NCBI GenBank assembly: GCA_027575765.1
Contig: JANBPT010000047.1
Span: forward strand, 1 to 64,000
From: Tieghemiomyces parasiticus
Taxonomy: Eukaryota; Kickxellomycota; Dimargaritomycetes; Dimargaritales; Dimargaritaceae
DNA length: 64,000 bases
Direction of reading: 5' to 3'
A program made the position numbers and the translations under genes. Below, piece by piece: positions 34,271-46,948 of this stretch (position 1 is its first letter; each line of letters begins with the position of its first letter). The notes beneath the pieces are model-generated. The model was given only the letters and a program-made list of their open reading frames with translations. It was not told the origin of the DNA and searched no databases.

Positions 34271-35541
34271 ATGCTCGGACAACGTCTCCGAACCCTGGGT
34301 CGTGTGATCCATCCGACGGCTGCATTCCAGAACGCATGCCAGGTCGCCCTCCGCCAAGGCCTTAGCATTTCCCGCCTTGCGCAGGCCAACCCAGTACGCC
34401 AGCTCAACCAAACCCGGATGCCGAATAAGGCTGTCCAGGCTACAGCCGATTTGCAAGGTGAGCCTATATTTTTTTTCCTCCAATTTCTCTTTACTAGCTG
34501 GATTGACTCATACCATCCACAGCAACCTTATTGACCGTCGGTATTTTATATTTTTGTCTCATCCACCACTCCTCTTTAGATACTTCTCCTGGGCCAGTAA
34601 TAGAGACCGCCGGTCATACAGAGCCCGAAGCTAAGAACCCACGCTACAAATGGACGTCTGAGCAGGACGAGCGGCTACTACAACTCGTTGAGGAGCGCGG
34701 CACCGATTGGGATGCCCTAGCGAACGAATTTCCCGACCTCCTCGGCCCGGCCCTCCGTGGCCGGCATCGATATCTAACGACACGGGCCAAGGCCTGGGAG
34801 TCCGTCGAGCTCGCCCGCCTGAAGGAGGCCCTGGCCAAATTCGGGCCCAGAAAGCGTTGGGTTAAGATAGCTGATGCGGTCGAGACCCGGACCCCACAAC
34901 AATGCTACACGCGGTGGTACAGCGTCCCACTGGAGGGCGAGAAGGCGGGACAGTGGCCCATAGAGCAGGACATGGCTCTCCTTCTCATTATCTACGATGG
35001 GGCGCCGGGTCTGCTGCAACACACCACGGAGTTCCAGGATCTCTGTCGTCAGTACCGCAACTTTACCCCGGAGCCCTACTGCGAACCCTGGCCTCGCACA
35101 ACCTCAGAATCCACCGACGCCGAGCCAACTACGGGCCCGGTAGCTGTGACCAACCCTTCTGTCGATCCTGAGCCAATGCTTTGGCACAAAGTGGCCCACC
35201 TCCTAGGTCGCAGGAAGCTGCGGTCCTACCACCCGCACTACGTCCGCCGTCGTTGGCGCCGGCTACAACGTGCTGCCGGGCAGATGGCGCGGTTACCCAA
35301 ACGCACTGTCGACCGTCTATTCGACTTGAGCCGGCAAAAGAAACGGCTGGACGTCAAGACGGCCAAGGAGATGGGTACCAGCGTGACTGCCAGCGAAATT
35401 CCCAGTCTCCTCCGGGTCCTCGCTCTCACTCGCTACATGGAACATATTATCCAGGCGGCGGCGGCGGGTAAGTACAAGAAGCGTGGGTCCAAAAAAGCTA
35501 GAGCGGTTAAGGCAAAAGCACCCAAGCCAGAGCTCGAGTAA
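34271..35541 (+). CDS. Myb/SANT-repeat protein A with mitochondrial-type leader
   Basis: 382 residues. Exon 1 (34271-34457) encodes a 62-residue leader, MLGQRLRTLGRVIHPTAAFQ..., rich in Arg, Ser, Ala and Leu with no acidic residue until its end: the composition of a mitochondrial presequence. A GTGAGC...TTTAG intron joins in phase to exon 2 (34580-35541), giving ...LQDTSPGPVIETAGH. Then come Myb-like repeats: YKWTSEQDERLLQLVEERG...W...RHRYL at about 80-125, KAWESVELARLKEALAKFGP...W...CYTRWYS at about 130-180, and a more diverged one with WPIEQDMALLLIIYDGAPG and LWHKVAHLLG...RRRWRRL. The tail is Lys/Ala-rich (KYKKRGSKKARAVKAKAPK). Closest relative in the window is 60192-61673, which has one more N-terminal repeat. 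A DNA-binding role is likely; mitochondrial location is inferred from the leader. Confidence 0.8.
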
Positions 35542-36220
35542 TCGTGCATACTATGCCAATGTTCTTTGCCTCATAAAAAAATTCATGAACACAGTGTATT
35601 CCCATCAAATAGAAGGGGCATCATGTTAGAAATCCTATGTAGTATTAGGAAGGTACAACGATCTATGCGCCAGGACCCATAGTTGGGGAAGTATCATTTG
35701 ACTCAACTTCTTGCTTACAGTTGACTGGATCGTACCTGTGCAGCCAGCGTGCACTCGATGAAATCTTAAAGGGCAGCTGATAGCACCCTGCGTTTCCTCT
35801 GAGGTTAGCTATTCAACTGACCAATCATCTTGTGTGCAGTGTATCCAGCAGGTATACGCTGGATAATAATGGTAGTAATACTGACGACCCCCACGCTACA
35901 ACTCAAGTGTCACATCAGCCCTTTACCATTGATAGCAAGTCATGACACATACCAGAGTTTCCGACGCAGTATAGGACCTCTTAACCTACCAAGCTTTTGC
36001 AGTGTCGGGATCCAAATGCCAACACCCCACAGAGCCCTGCAAGCCACCACAACGCCACACAGGAACCAATACCGCCGCACCAAGGCCTACAATTGGCCAG
36101 GGTAACGCACCCGGTGCCCTCGTAACTAACTATCTGAGACCCCAGCAAAGACCAATCGCCACACACTTCTAGGGTATATAAACCCATCAATCTAGTCACT
36201 AATATTCAATATCTATACTA
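35542..36220. other. Intergenic, no gene seen
   Basis: AT-rich 3' flank of the Myb gene. A plus-strand TATATAAA is present at about 36,176, but no plus-strand gene follows it. Confidence 0.5.
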
Positions 36221-37328
36221 TCTTTGTCTTGCGTACGTTGCAATAAAACCACCCCTCGGGGTTTCGCCTACCACGAGGGCCGCTTGTAATAGTAGCTGCA
36301 AGCCAACCCGGTCATTATGCATGGCATAGACCACTTCCGGTGTGGCCGAGTCGGACCTATCCAATAACTGGCCTACCAACCTTTGAGCGAACCACCGGTC
36401 ATCCGAAGCCCACACTCCACGGCACTGATCCCGAACTCAATATACACTGTGCCTTGGCAGTGGATAGTCGCGGTGTAGATTCGGTAGTTCGCCATTAGAG
36501 TAATTGTGAGGGGGGGGGGGAGCTGCAACGAATGTGGCCTCGTGGGCGTGATCCCTGGTTCAGTGAACATCGGACGAACCGGTTGCTCAGTCTAGGGTTC
36601 GGAAATACGAACTTCCACATAGCTACGTTGGACCACGGTATTGAGAAGTAGCGTGAGCCACCGGCCTCCTGCCCAATAGTTATAGAAGCTAACCGTTCGA
36701 TTCGAAGTAGAAAACACGCCGGCTGCCACCCAGGTTTCCCGGACCTTGAGACGCCCCAACTTTGCACTGCAGGGAATGAACCTGACCACGTACGTAGGTT
36801 CGACAACGGGGCGGAACCACGAACGACGGTCAGATGAGTATAGGGTCGGGTCATCCGGTAGTAGGTTGGAAGGATTGGGCATCGATCTTTGCTATTCAGT
36901 TGGAAATCTAAGGCATTGAACGACTAGGTATTGCTTCCGGAAGCCTGACGAGTCGCTCTGAGGACGATTTCCTCCAAGATTGGTTAGATCGTAGGCCCAA
37001 GTAGCAGTGGCTTACTCACACCCTTGTAACCTGACATTGGCATGTATATGCCTGTGTCACCGGAGCAGACGAGTTTCGTACGCCATTTGGCACTTCTTTC
37101 ACCTAACGTTGACTGGAAGCCATCGTGAGTGAGGACTTGCCAAGCTAAGAGCTCGGTACGGCGGTCACGGTGGTCCAGAGCCTTGTCGAAATTACCGGTA
37201 GAAAGGTGGGTCATGCAGACTGCCGAGGCTCGTAGTTGGAAAGTGGTGAGAGCTTTGGGAGTACGTGCTGACTTATGGAGAATGGTAAGAGCCATGTGCT
37301 TGATCTTTCGGCTGCTGGACTGGGCCAT
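36221..37328 (-). CDS. Unrecognised multi-exon gene, boundaries uncertain
   Basis: Exon 1 starts at ATG 37328 (MAQSSSRKIKHMALTILHKS...) and runs to a GTGAGT donor at about 37020. Its middle, RASAVCMTHLSTGNFDKALD, has the look of a TPR helix pair. Downstream minus-strand coding-like segments are RFIPCSAKLGRLKVRETWVA...FYNYWAGGRWLTLLLN (36,800-36,610), ANYRIYTATIHCQGTVYIEF (about 36,495-36,430) and RWFAQRLVGQLLDRSDSATP...VYAMHNDRVGLQLLLQAA (36,400-36,260), ending by about 36,221. Frames change between segments and I did not resolve the introns, so it is either a spliced gene or a degenerating one. A decayed copy of exon 1 is at 21559-21706, which supports exon 1 as a real gene start. Function unknown. 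Confidence 0.4.
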
Positions 37329-39603
37329 AGCGGGTGCGGCGGAATGACAGATGTGATTGGCTGGCCTCTTGGAGCCATCGCCTCTGCCAACTTACATGTG
37401 AGAGAGGAGGTGAGGCATAGGCTGTGGCCCCGTTTGGCTCACGCTGTGCCAAGGTGGATGGTCTGCAGGGCAAACAAAATATTTTTGTAATGGGTTGATA
37501 TTCATAACGGACATACCCAAGATCTATTCTATCGAGCGAAATGAGGCGTAGGGAATATTTCCAAACGGCTACCAAAGTCATAGAGGAGAAGACGATTGTA
37601 CTGACATTCAACGGTTTATACAACTTATTTGAAATGGGAGGGCGAACTGTGAGTCCGCTGCCGCTTCCCTCTCTTTTGGCCCATACCGCACAAAGGGAAC
37701 ACACACCAATGCTTGCGGGTGTTAATTCGTCGAAGGCACACCATCGCCTGTTCCTCCCAACGTTACAAGATATCTTAAAAGGCCCATAAATAGTCAAGCC
37801 CCCGCCGAGCTACTAATAAAACCAATCCAACTTATTTTTACATACTTAATCTTGCTTATATAGAATAATCGGAACAGTGTCTGGCATGTTTGTTCGTCAA
37901 TAGCTTGGGAAAATGCACCGCCCTCCTAACCATCATTAGGCGAGGGTTACTGGCCACGTGAGGATTTTCTGTGAACCAAGTACTTCACTAGCCCCTGGCT
38001 GAAAAAATCGGTTGCGAGTCTAAAATGTGTCACAATTCTGGGCAGTAGTTCCTCACCACACGCTTTATGCTCGCTTTCATAGTTTGTGTTTCTATAGCTA
38101 CTTGGTCGAGCTTCTAGGCCATAGTTACTGCACTGGATCCCTTCCCCATATGAATTCTTGCGAGCTGGCCGTGCCCATAGTTTGAATTTACCAAACTTGG
38201 TGGGTTACAATTTGTTAGTCAATATCAGCAGCCACTGTGCTTTTAGTAGATATAGTACTAGGGAGGCGTCACCTATTCATCCCACATAGCAACGTATGGT
38301 AACCCAACCTATTCGTGGTAATAGTGATGGTTAAGGATTGTAGGATCTTGAAGATGTAGTCTTTTTCGTAATTCAGCATTAGGCCAAGACAGCGCTTAGC
38401 TTGAGTGCAAATAGGCGTCCGCTGAACAACGTTGGGTGATATTACATCATAACATTTAGGATAGGATATAAGGACAATATGGCAAGAGAAACATGATAAT
38501 ATTTTTTTGTCTAGAAATCTCCAATTGATGATCACTAAAGGATATGGTCCTGATGGCTGGCAGCTAATGTGGTATTAACAGAAAATTCGTGAATGATTGT
38601 AATAACAAAGCGGCACGATAAATTGCCCTAACCTGGCCGATGAAATACGCCAGCTTTTTATCACGAGAACCAAGGGTACAGTTGGCTGGGAAAACGATCT
38701 GGGAGGATATCTCCAAACGGTGATTATATTTCTCGTGCTTCAAAGGATGGTAACAAGCTAATGAAAGCGCCACTGTGATGCCCGTAAATAGAGTTTGGCA
38801 CCAACTGGTCGAGTAGACAGGCGGGTAGGGTGTATTGGAGAGTTGGGGAGTGCTACGCACCGTCGATCAAATACAAGGAGTAGGTGAAAAATCGGAGCAG
38901 GGACATGAAGGAGGGCCGGGCACCGGATTGATATAGTTTCTGGGTGGTTTTGTCATGATTCCTGGTAGTTAGTGTGCGGCCTCCGGCGGCTGCACATACG
39001 TTCTTGCAGCCTGGGAGGCCAGAAGCTTGGACGTTTCTGCGGTTCTAGGTGCCCGCTTTGTAAGTACTTCATGGAACTGTAGTGGCTAGCAATAGCCATT
39101 GGGTTGCAGCTATTTGGGCATCACAGTCCTTGAGGAAGGTATAGGAACTTAGTATATCATGGGTTGTATAGAAGCTATGAAACGCAAGTATTATATGGTT
39201 GGTATTTAGAATAAATAATTATTTCGCATCAATAGGCCCGAGACAAATGAGCTTCGGGCGGTCGAAAGAATCATAAAGTACTGGCAGAGGGGCTTGAAGT
39301 AGCCATTTGGACCGCCTGGATCACGGCCGCGTTTGCTGCACCATGATAGTTTTGGCTAATAATTCCCAGTGGACTCTGTGCGTGAGGTAAACCACGTGAT
39401 AATATGTGAACTCCCTAGGCGAGACACTCCCTTTCCCAGTTGCGCCCATAAATGAGCTTCATTCAATCACACTTGGCTCCATCCTCATGGCAGCCGCATC
39501 GCGACCGCTACTTTGGCCACCATCACCGAGAAGCTGCCTGTCGTTTGGCCGCCTCTATTAAGCGTCCTACAATCTCCGGAATCAATCTCAATAGGCTGGT
39601 AGT
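37329..39603. other. Intergenic, no supported gene
   Basis: A 174-codon minus-strand frame at 37273-37797 begins at a non-ATG codon and largely lies upstream of the unknown gene. 37.8-39.4 kb is AT-rich with nothing recognisable. Confidence 0.5.
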
Positions 39604-42224
39604 ATGACGGATGCTAGGGAGCAAACCTCTGCCATCCCGGTGCCGCAACTAAAAGTGTTTTCCGAGGTGGCCAACCGCGTTGCTCATGTCTGCCAGGAAC
39701 GATTCCGTAGGCTGCCTAAGAAAGGCAAACCAGCCACACGGGGTGCTGACAAACACGAATGGACCGTGCTGGCTGGAGTTGTCCTGGAACAAGAAGGAGG
39801 TACGAAGCGGCCAAGTGTCTCCGACATAATTACAGGATGTAGGCTTATTATTACAAGGTAGAAAAGAGAAATGACAAGGCAGGTTCATTTTCCTTGCTAA
39901 TCAAACTCGCAACACCCGTTATGACTCATTCAACTTGCCACTCCCGTATTTTTTCTTACAGACGACCTGGAATGTGTTGCGCTAGGGTAAGTCAAGGCAG
40001 CCGGCTGCATACCAGCCAGTACTCTCATTGTCAATGGCGTAGCGTCGTCCTGCTCACAATCTTTAGCATTATTGTTGTACTCACCTTCTTATAACAACCT
40101 TGCAGCACCGGGTTAAAATGCACCAGCGCCAGCCGGCTTAGCCGTTGCGGAGATTTGGTACACGACTGGCACGCCGAAGTCATTGCCCGTCGCTCCTTTG
40201 TTTGGTAAGTATGGCCTACTCGATATAATTTACCAATCCTGGCTTACTAGAGAGAGCGACAACCATTGGCCCAGATAAACTTTTATAATCTCACTCTAAC
40301 CTGGGCTTTCTTATCCTCCCCGCAGTTACCTACTCGGTCAACTGCAGAGAGTACTGGCCAACTCGACCGTCGACAACCAAAACTCTATATTCGTATTGAG
40401 CAGCGATGGGGCCGACGGAAAGGCTCACCTGCGATTGCGACCAGGGATCCGATTTCATTTTTACGTTAGCCAGTCGCCCTGTAAGTGTAATGACACAGCA
40501 TTGATATCAGCCACATCAATACGAGTGATGCTACCTGGAATATACACCATTACCTTGCCCCTGCTAACAGCACGCCCTGTGGCTCATGCTTTATTATTCG
40601 CTTGACCAGGTGGGGATGCTACCATGGAAGTCATGGCCGCCGCCACCGCTGAATCCTACGCCAAGATGGGACCAGCCCAATTTAGCCCCACTCTGCTCAG
40701 GGGCAGGCATTCCAGTGATGGAGAACTGGATTCTGCTGAACCGCCCAGTAAACGAGCCAAGCCCTCCGAGGGTGATGCTGAGCAGAGTACGTCCACGTTG
40801 CCGTTCCGACGGGGCCGCGACGACGTGGACTGCTTGACCGCCCTGCGAACGAAGCCAGGTAAGATAGCTGTTTTATAAGGACGTTGGAGAGAGGACCAAG
40901 TTTAGTTGCGTGGTATGATGGATTATCGCCCTACGATAATTACTAGTCCGGCTTTTTTTTTGTTACCACCTCTGATAGTATAATAACTCTGATCTGAATG
41001 ACCACTATTCTGCATACTAATCGTAGCACGAAAGGACGCCGAATCGACGACCAGTATGTCCTGCAGTGACAAGCTGGCTCTTTGGCACGCCGTCGGGGTT
41101 CAAGGAGCCCTAGTGGCCTATTTTACCGATCCAGTCCGGCTGACCTCGGTGGTAGTTGGGGACTGGTTTAGCGAAGTTGGGTTACGGCGGGCCCTCATCG
41201 GTCGCATGGGTGTGTATGGCCAAAGTAAGTTGCGCCATGGCAGATATCAGAAGTAGTCGTCTCTACTATACCTTCTCGCGATTCGAATATCCCAAGGGCC
41301 TAGCTAACTGTGCTCGTCTTAAGACTTGTCATGCGCTTATAATAGCCCATCCACTCCAGATATATCCCACGCAGTTACCGTTTGAGCACAGTCAATTCGC
41401 AGAGCGCGGCAGTGCTGGCCAGACGGTGTACATCCCGGCGGAAGCTGGTAAGTAAGCCGCGGTGGCGACATGCGACTCTGTCGTAAACGTACTACCTTGA
41501 GAGTTTTATCACATGGGGTCATTGCTTTTGACTGGTTTGGGATGAAGATGGATTGCCACTCTGATACCTACTTTTCAGGAGGTTTAAACAAAACATTGCA
41601 AATACCGCCGACGGTCCGCCTGACACCCCTCCATCTTTCCTACGCTGTTGGTCGCCCACCTAACTATTTGACCGTTCACTGCCCTCCTCCTCCCACCCGA
41701 AATTTACCACGGGGTTGCACTGATGGCTCTCGCTATTTGGTTTTGCCTACCCTTTCCTTTCGGTACCTGTCCCCCCCTCTGTCGAGGCAGCAATCGGGTG
41801 GTACAGCGGCGCGAATGGGGCGGAAGTGCTTGTTGGGGGGCGTAAACAAGGCGCCGCCCCCGTGAAGAACAGCTTAATTGAGGGGCAGGGCGCCGTGTAC
41901 TCCCACAAGGCCCAGTCACGACTCTGTAAACGGGCTCTACTGACCGAATTCACAACGACGCTCCAAAGGTGGGCTGACTACCTTGAACGCCGGTCAGAAT
42001 CGCTCTCGGTTGATAACCCGGGGGCTATTCAGGCGCGGGTGGTACGGGCCGACCTCGCCTCGGTGGCGGCTGCCGGGCCATACCACAGGGCCAAGGACCT
42101 GGCCCACGATTACCAACGACGGAAGGAGGTGCTGCGCTCGACCGTTTGTGCTCGGTGGGTACAGACACCCGCCTGGGTTGACGAGTTTACAGGTCTGGCG
42201 AATTCCGGGGGGCGGGGTGGCTAA
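39604..42224 (+). CDS. TAD1: tRNA-specific adenosine deaminase 1 (ADAT1/Tad1), eight exons
   Basis: Deaminates adenosine 37, next to the anticodon of tRNA-Ala, to inosine. 485 residues from exons 39604-39799, 39962-39986, 40106-40204, 40326-40480, 40610-40858, 41027-41224, about 41346-41447 and 41791-42224. All phases close, and every intron has a GT donor, mostly GTAAG-type. Motifs: LPKKGKP...EWTVLAGVVLE near the N terminus; ALGTGLKC across a 25-base exon 2; WHAEV, with catalytic His96-Ala-Glu98; QSPCGDATM, with Cys159 created by the exon 4/5 join; TTSMSCSDKLALWHAVGVQG at about 251-270, supplying the second zinc Cys. The insert between the last two (PPSKRAKPSEGD...) is a basic, low-complexity linker. 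The last exon starts AIGWYSGANGAEVLVGGRKQ, typical of the family C terminus. The exon 7 acceptor is the least certain. Confidence 0.92.
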
Positions 42225-43560
42225 ACCGCAATCGGGACCACCGCCCCCTCTTCTGGTGACTGAAAAGATGAAATCGATAAGCCACCAACGTCGACCGCAC
42301 ACTTAATGAGGGAACAAATGGTATCGAGGGTAGCGTGTGGTCACGCACTTACAAACAGCTGCGGCAATCCTATTCTGAACGGCGCCCAGGTCTTGTGTAC
42401 ATCGTCGTCCGTGACCGCTTCATTGGAAGAGAATGCTCTTTCCAGCCTTCTCTGGCACCGCTATCATTCAACTTTTCGTACCAAGCCTTCATTATTAAAT
42501 ATGACATTGGTAGCTCGGCTTCAACAGGGTTGTAACGACGACTTGCCCGAGTTGTCTCCCCCCGTATTTGCCAATCTACCACCGGGAGCCTCGACCAGCT
42601 TTAAGTCATTCGATTTACTTGGACCGTAAGTCAGGGGCTGGTGATCTAAAAGCGGGGAAGACGGCAAAGATTAGATGATTTAGCCGAATGGACCGAACGA
42701 GTTGTCAATCCCCCCCGACCACGTTTACTTGCCTTATTTTCTGGGAAGGTACCATTCTAGTACCTATCGGCCAATGTCTATTAAACCGGCGAATCGGCAA
42801 TAGAGGTTGATCTGCGGCGGCTAAAGGAGTCAGGCCAGTTACACCGGCTGCTGACCCTTCTTACCGTTCACCAATTTCAGCCACGGGCTGAATAGTGGTC
42901 ATACATCCATGTGCAATAGTTCATTCACTGAGATCCAGGCGCGGGACGGAGAAAGGGGGTTAGAACAATGGGCTGCAACCGCATTTGGTACCCTCTAATT
43001 TATAGTCTTCAGGGGCTCGGTAGGTCCTGCAAGCGGACGAAGCCTTGACGTAGAGCACTCAATAGGGGCAAAAAAACATGACGCACATTCCAATTGGCTT
43101 TTCCCCCCTTGGCACGCCGGCCGTGTCGTCTACGGCTTTACATTTGACGCCCGATCGGCCGACCTATTTATCTCAGCGTTGCGATATCTACGACCGTACT
43201 CCGTCATCAACGCTTCCGTGGCCTACCCGCACAATCACGTCCGAGCCGCGTCCCAGCGCCGAGCTGGATTGGCTAAAGTTTGAAGGGGGCCGGTGGCGAA
43301 TGGTTGAGGAACGCAGAAAAGGTGAAGCCAGGATTGGGGAGAGAGGGGCATAAAAGGCCAGACGTGATAGGGGAGGAGCCGGTGGGGGCCCGGGTGTGTG
43401 TGGTTGGGGGGACAAGGAGGGTCCACGAGACCCTTTCCACCAGATATATTCCGGGCGGTAGAGGTAGGGCGCTGAAAGAGTAGACGCCTGGGCAATGCCA
43501 GGCAGGCGAGGGGACGAGGGAGGGGTAGGAGCCACAGAGTTGACTGACAGCAGGGCTCTA
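42225..43560. other. Intergenic with possible unassigned exons
   Basis: An ATG frame at 42501 (MTLVARLQQGCNDDLPELSP...) reaches a perfect GTAAGT donor at 42626, and at 42802-42894 an exon-like stretch follows an AG: EVDLRRLKESGQLHRLLTLL then VHQFQPRAE and stop. Their phases do not match directly, so an intermediate exon would be needed. Nothing else seen; 43,100-43,560 has only unsupported frames. Confidence 0.3.
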
Positions 43561-43567
43561 TATAAAA
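43561..43567 (+). promoter_or_regulatory. TATA box of AFG1-like gene
   Basis: TATAAAA in CTATATAAAAGGC, 421 bases before the start codon. A CT-rich leader lies between. Confidence 0.5.
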
Positions 43568-43981
43568 GGCCGCCGGGGGGACCATCCCTCTGCGGAACTG
43601 GGGTTTTCTGTACACCAACCTACTCTCTCACCCTCCCTGCCGCGTCTCTTCAAGTGTCTTACTGTAGGACTCGACCGTTTTTTTATACCTCTGAACCCCA
43701 CGGCGTCCTTCGAGTTGCGGCTCATTCCCTCTCGGCTGGCACTTCCCCCGTGCGCTAGCCTCGCTGGTTTTGCTTAAGTAACCAACCTAACACACTCTGA
43801 ACCTACTACGGCCCTCTACTTCGTCAGCACCCTACCTTAATACGAATCCCCCGGGCCTACCATTCGTGGTAGTGTGAGGTCTCGTCAACTTCTATTCTCT
43901 CCCCGTCTCCCATTGGCCCTTCCAGTTACAAACCCACGTCGCCTCATCCGCACCGGTCGTCAATACACCTGCTTCTAACTC

Positions 43982-46948
43982 ATGAATTCCCTCCGTACAT
44001 CAGCTGCCTGCCGGGCCTGCTGCCCGAGCCGGGCTTTCCTATCGGCCGGGCCGGCCCGTTGCTGGCAGTGCGGAATCTTCCGTCCGACAACGGCCACGAT
44101 CTCCGCTCCGAGCTCACCTTCAATACGTCCGCGTGGCCTGGCCACTCTGGCCCTAGCCGCCGGTCAGCGTCCCGGTGGGCTTCGCCGGTGGCGGTCGACG
44201 CATGCTTCTGATCCCTTCCTGTTGGATCTCGGCCCCCACACCAACAGCCAAACCGCCCAGTCTGCTTTAAGTAGGTGCACAATGGAGCCAATACACAATG
44301 GGACACTTCACTCGTTATGGGAGGGGGCTTCAGTGCGCTAGCCCCCTAGTGGAGGGGAAGGAAAGCTGCACATTTGCGCCCTTGGGTGTGCGTCTCGGAG
44401 TTAGTCGGGTGGCAGAGTTGGCAGACCGGGGCCAACCGGCTCGGTTGCAGCCTATCCTCCCCCCTGGACCCATTCACTCGTAGCCCCTCAATCGGCTCTG
44501 CGGCAGTGAACTGGAGGGGAGGGCGATGGGGCAACTCACACCAGCTGCTGCTGTCCGACAGTGGAATTGCGCCTATCCGCCTATGGTAGTCCAGGCCCAG
44601 GGGCAGAGCGGGCCCTGTCAGTATCCTCCCCCTCTCGTGCTGCTAGCCCGTACGTACAATAGTTGTACCCCAGGGGGCGGTTGGATCGCTGGGCGAATGT
44701 GGCCGTACGGCCTCGCCTAGCGCTTCCTAGGTAGCGCTTTTCAGCCGCTATGTGACTGCGAACCGGGCGGGGGAAGTCAACTGGCACTGCTTAGCCGGTG
44801 GGAGACTCCACGCAAGCAGCAGATGTCCCGGTCGGCAATTGAGGCCCCTCGCGGCACGCGCCCACCCGTCGTTTGTCCCTCGCGACTCTAACACTTCTGT
44901 GTGCACCCACTTCACCCATGCCCTGACTAACCGCCCAGAAGTGCCCACCGAAGGCCCTCTCGCTGTCTACCAAAGTCTGATCACCAACAAAAAACTCCGC
45001 GATGACGAGTTCCAACGGTCCATCGTCGGCGTCCTCCAGCAGATGTACCTGAAGCTCAAGGATTATCACCCCGCCACTGCCCACCATAATGTCATCATGG
45101 AGAAGGTAAGGACCCGCGAGGACAATCCCGCCGCCAACGTGCTGGGAAGTACCACATTTCGCCACTCAAAACCATACCGGCTATTGTATTAACCTTTCGA
45201 CTTCCTCCCCCCCCAACGTATCGGTTTGTCCCGTAACCTCCTACATTACCAGATTGCCAAGTTACTACCGTTTCGGCAGGGCCACTACATCCACCACCAT
45301 CCGTCTCCGCCCGACGACACCCATCCAGCCGGTCTGTACCTGTACGGCGACGTTGGTACGGGCAAGACGATGCTGATGGACATGCTCTACGACACCCTCC
45401 AGGTCGAACGCAAGAAGCGCATTCACTTCCACGCCTTCATGCAGGACGTGCACCAGCGTAAGTTTGCCCCTTGGACTTTAGAGCCAGAGCTATGTAATTC
45501 CCTCTTTGGACGTGATACCCTTTTCTCTTTCTACCTATCCGACTCAGCGCGTGCAACCATTGCAGTGCACCAGTCCTTTCCCACTGACCCAGCCTTCACC
45601 TCTGTGCACTGCCTACTTTTATCACAGGCATGCAACGGTACCGCGAGGCCAACCACTCGCAGGGTGATCTGATCCCTGTCATCGCAGAGGAGATTGCTAA
45701 CGAGTCCTGGGTACTCTGTTTCGACGAGTTCCAGGTGACAGACATTGCCGATGCCATGATCCTGCGCAACCTCTTCAACGAGCTCTTCTTCCACGGTGTG
45801 GTGGTCATCACAACCTCCAACCGCCATCCGGATGGTAAGTGTCATGCACAGAGGCACGTTTGATGGGCCGACCATGCGGGAGGGGGGCATAAGGTGGGTA
45901 CCAGCCTGACACGCCAATTACCTCACCCGCGGACCAGTCTCCAGGTCCGTCATATTAACCCCTCACCCTGCCACTGCTGCCGCTACCCACTCGGAGCACA
46001 GATCTATACAAGAACGGCCTGCAGCGGCAGAGCTTTCTCCCCTGCATCGATCTACTGAAGGAGCAGTGCCGCGTGGTCTCATTGGATTCGGGCACAGACT
46101 ACCGACGGCTCGAGCGTGAACGCGGTCATCTGTACCTCACCCCTTTGAACTCCGCCACGACCGACCGTATCGAGCAACTCTGGGCGCTGGCCACAGACGG
46201 TGGGACTTGGCGCGCGGCCGCCACCCGGACGCTCAACTTTTTGGGTCGCGACCTAGTCGTTCCTCGCGCGGCGGGTCGGGTCGCCTACTTCTCATTCGAC
46301 GACCTCTGCGCCCAGGCCCACAGCGCCGCTGACTACCTCCAGATCGCCGCCCATTTTGACACCGTGTTCGTCACGGGGATCCCCCGGCTCGACCTCACCA
46401 TGAAGAACGAGGCCCGGCGGTTCATCACCCTCGTAGATACCCTGTACGAAAACCACATCGTGCTGGTCATCTCGGCCGAGGCACCTGCCGCCGACCTGTT
46501 CCGGGCCGAGGGCCACGATACGCCGAGCACCGGCGCCGAGGATAAAACCCGGCCGGCCGTACTCGAGGGTCACCAGCTCCAGCTCATGGACGATCTTGGT
46601 CTCAACCACGAAGAGGTAAGTACGGTGGAATCTTGGATCCGTGGGTGGTTTAATGGCGGTGGGCCCGTGTCTGTGGCGCCGGCTCGGCGTACAGATTGAA
46701 ATGCCGTGAACCAACTGCTAAGCTCCACATCCCTCTACACCACCTTTTCAACCGTGCTCATCGTCCCCCCCCCCCTCATCCAACCTACACAGCTCTCAAG
46801 TCCCATCTTCACTGGCGAAGAGGAAACCTTCGCCTTCCAGCGCGCCGTCAGCCGCTTAGTCGAAATGCAGAGCAAACTTTGGGTCCATGGCTCCCGCCAA
46901 AAGCTGGCCAAGGGCTTCCTCGACTACCAACTCCGGTACCACGTTTGA
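43982..46948 (+). CDS. AFG1: AFG1/LACE1-family mitochondrial AAA-type ATPase, six exons
   Basis: 545-residue P-loop ATPase of the AFG1 family, associated with the mitochondrial inner membrane and with degradation of respiratory-chain subunits. Exons 43982-44270, 44939-45105, 45253-45457, 45628-45834, 46002-46615 and 46793-46948, all in phase with GT...AG. Exon 1 is almost entirely an Arg/Ala/Ser/Pro-rich mitochondrial presequence ([20 protein letters not shown]...). Then [20 protein letters not shown]; Walker [10 protein letters not shown] at about 184-192; [13 protein letters not shown]; Walker [19 protein letters not shown] at about 249-266; [20 protein letters not shown] spanning the exon 4/5 join, the sensor-like region; and the C-terminal [20 protein letters not shown]. 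Intron 1 (668 bases) is much longer than the others (about 147-177 bases) and separates the targeting sequence from the enzyme. Confidence 0.95.

Noticed and set aside
37273..37797. 174-codon minus-strand ORF
   Set aside because: Starts at TTG, has no ATG-initiated domain-like content, and overlaps the 5' side of the better supported start at 37328.
42501..42894. Two-exon gene joining MTLVARL... to EVDLRRLKES...
   Set aside because: Both pieces look coding, but the donor is phase 2 and the acceptor needs phase 1, so no direct join works; left as unassigned.
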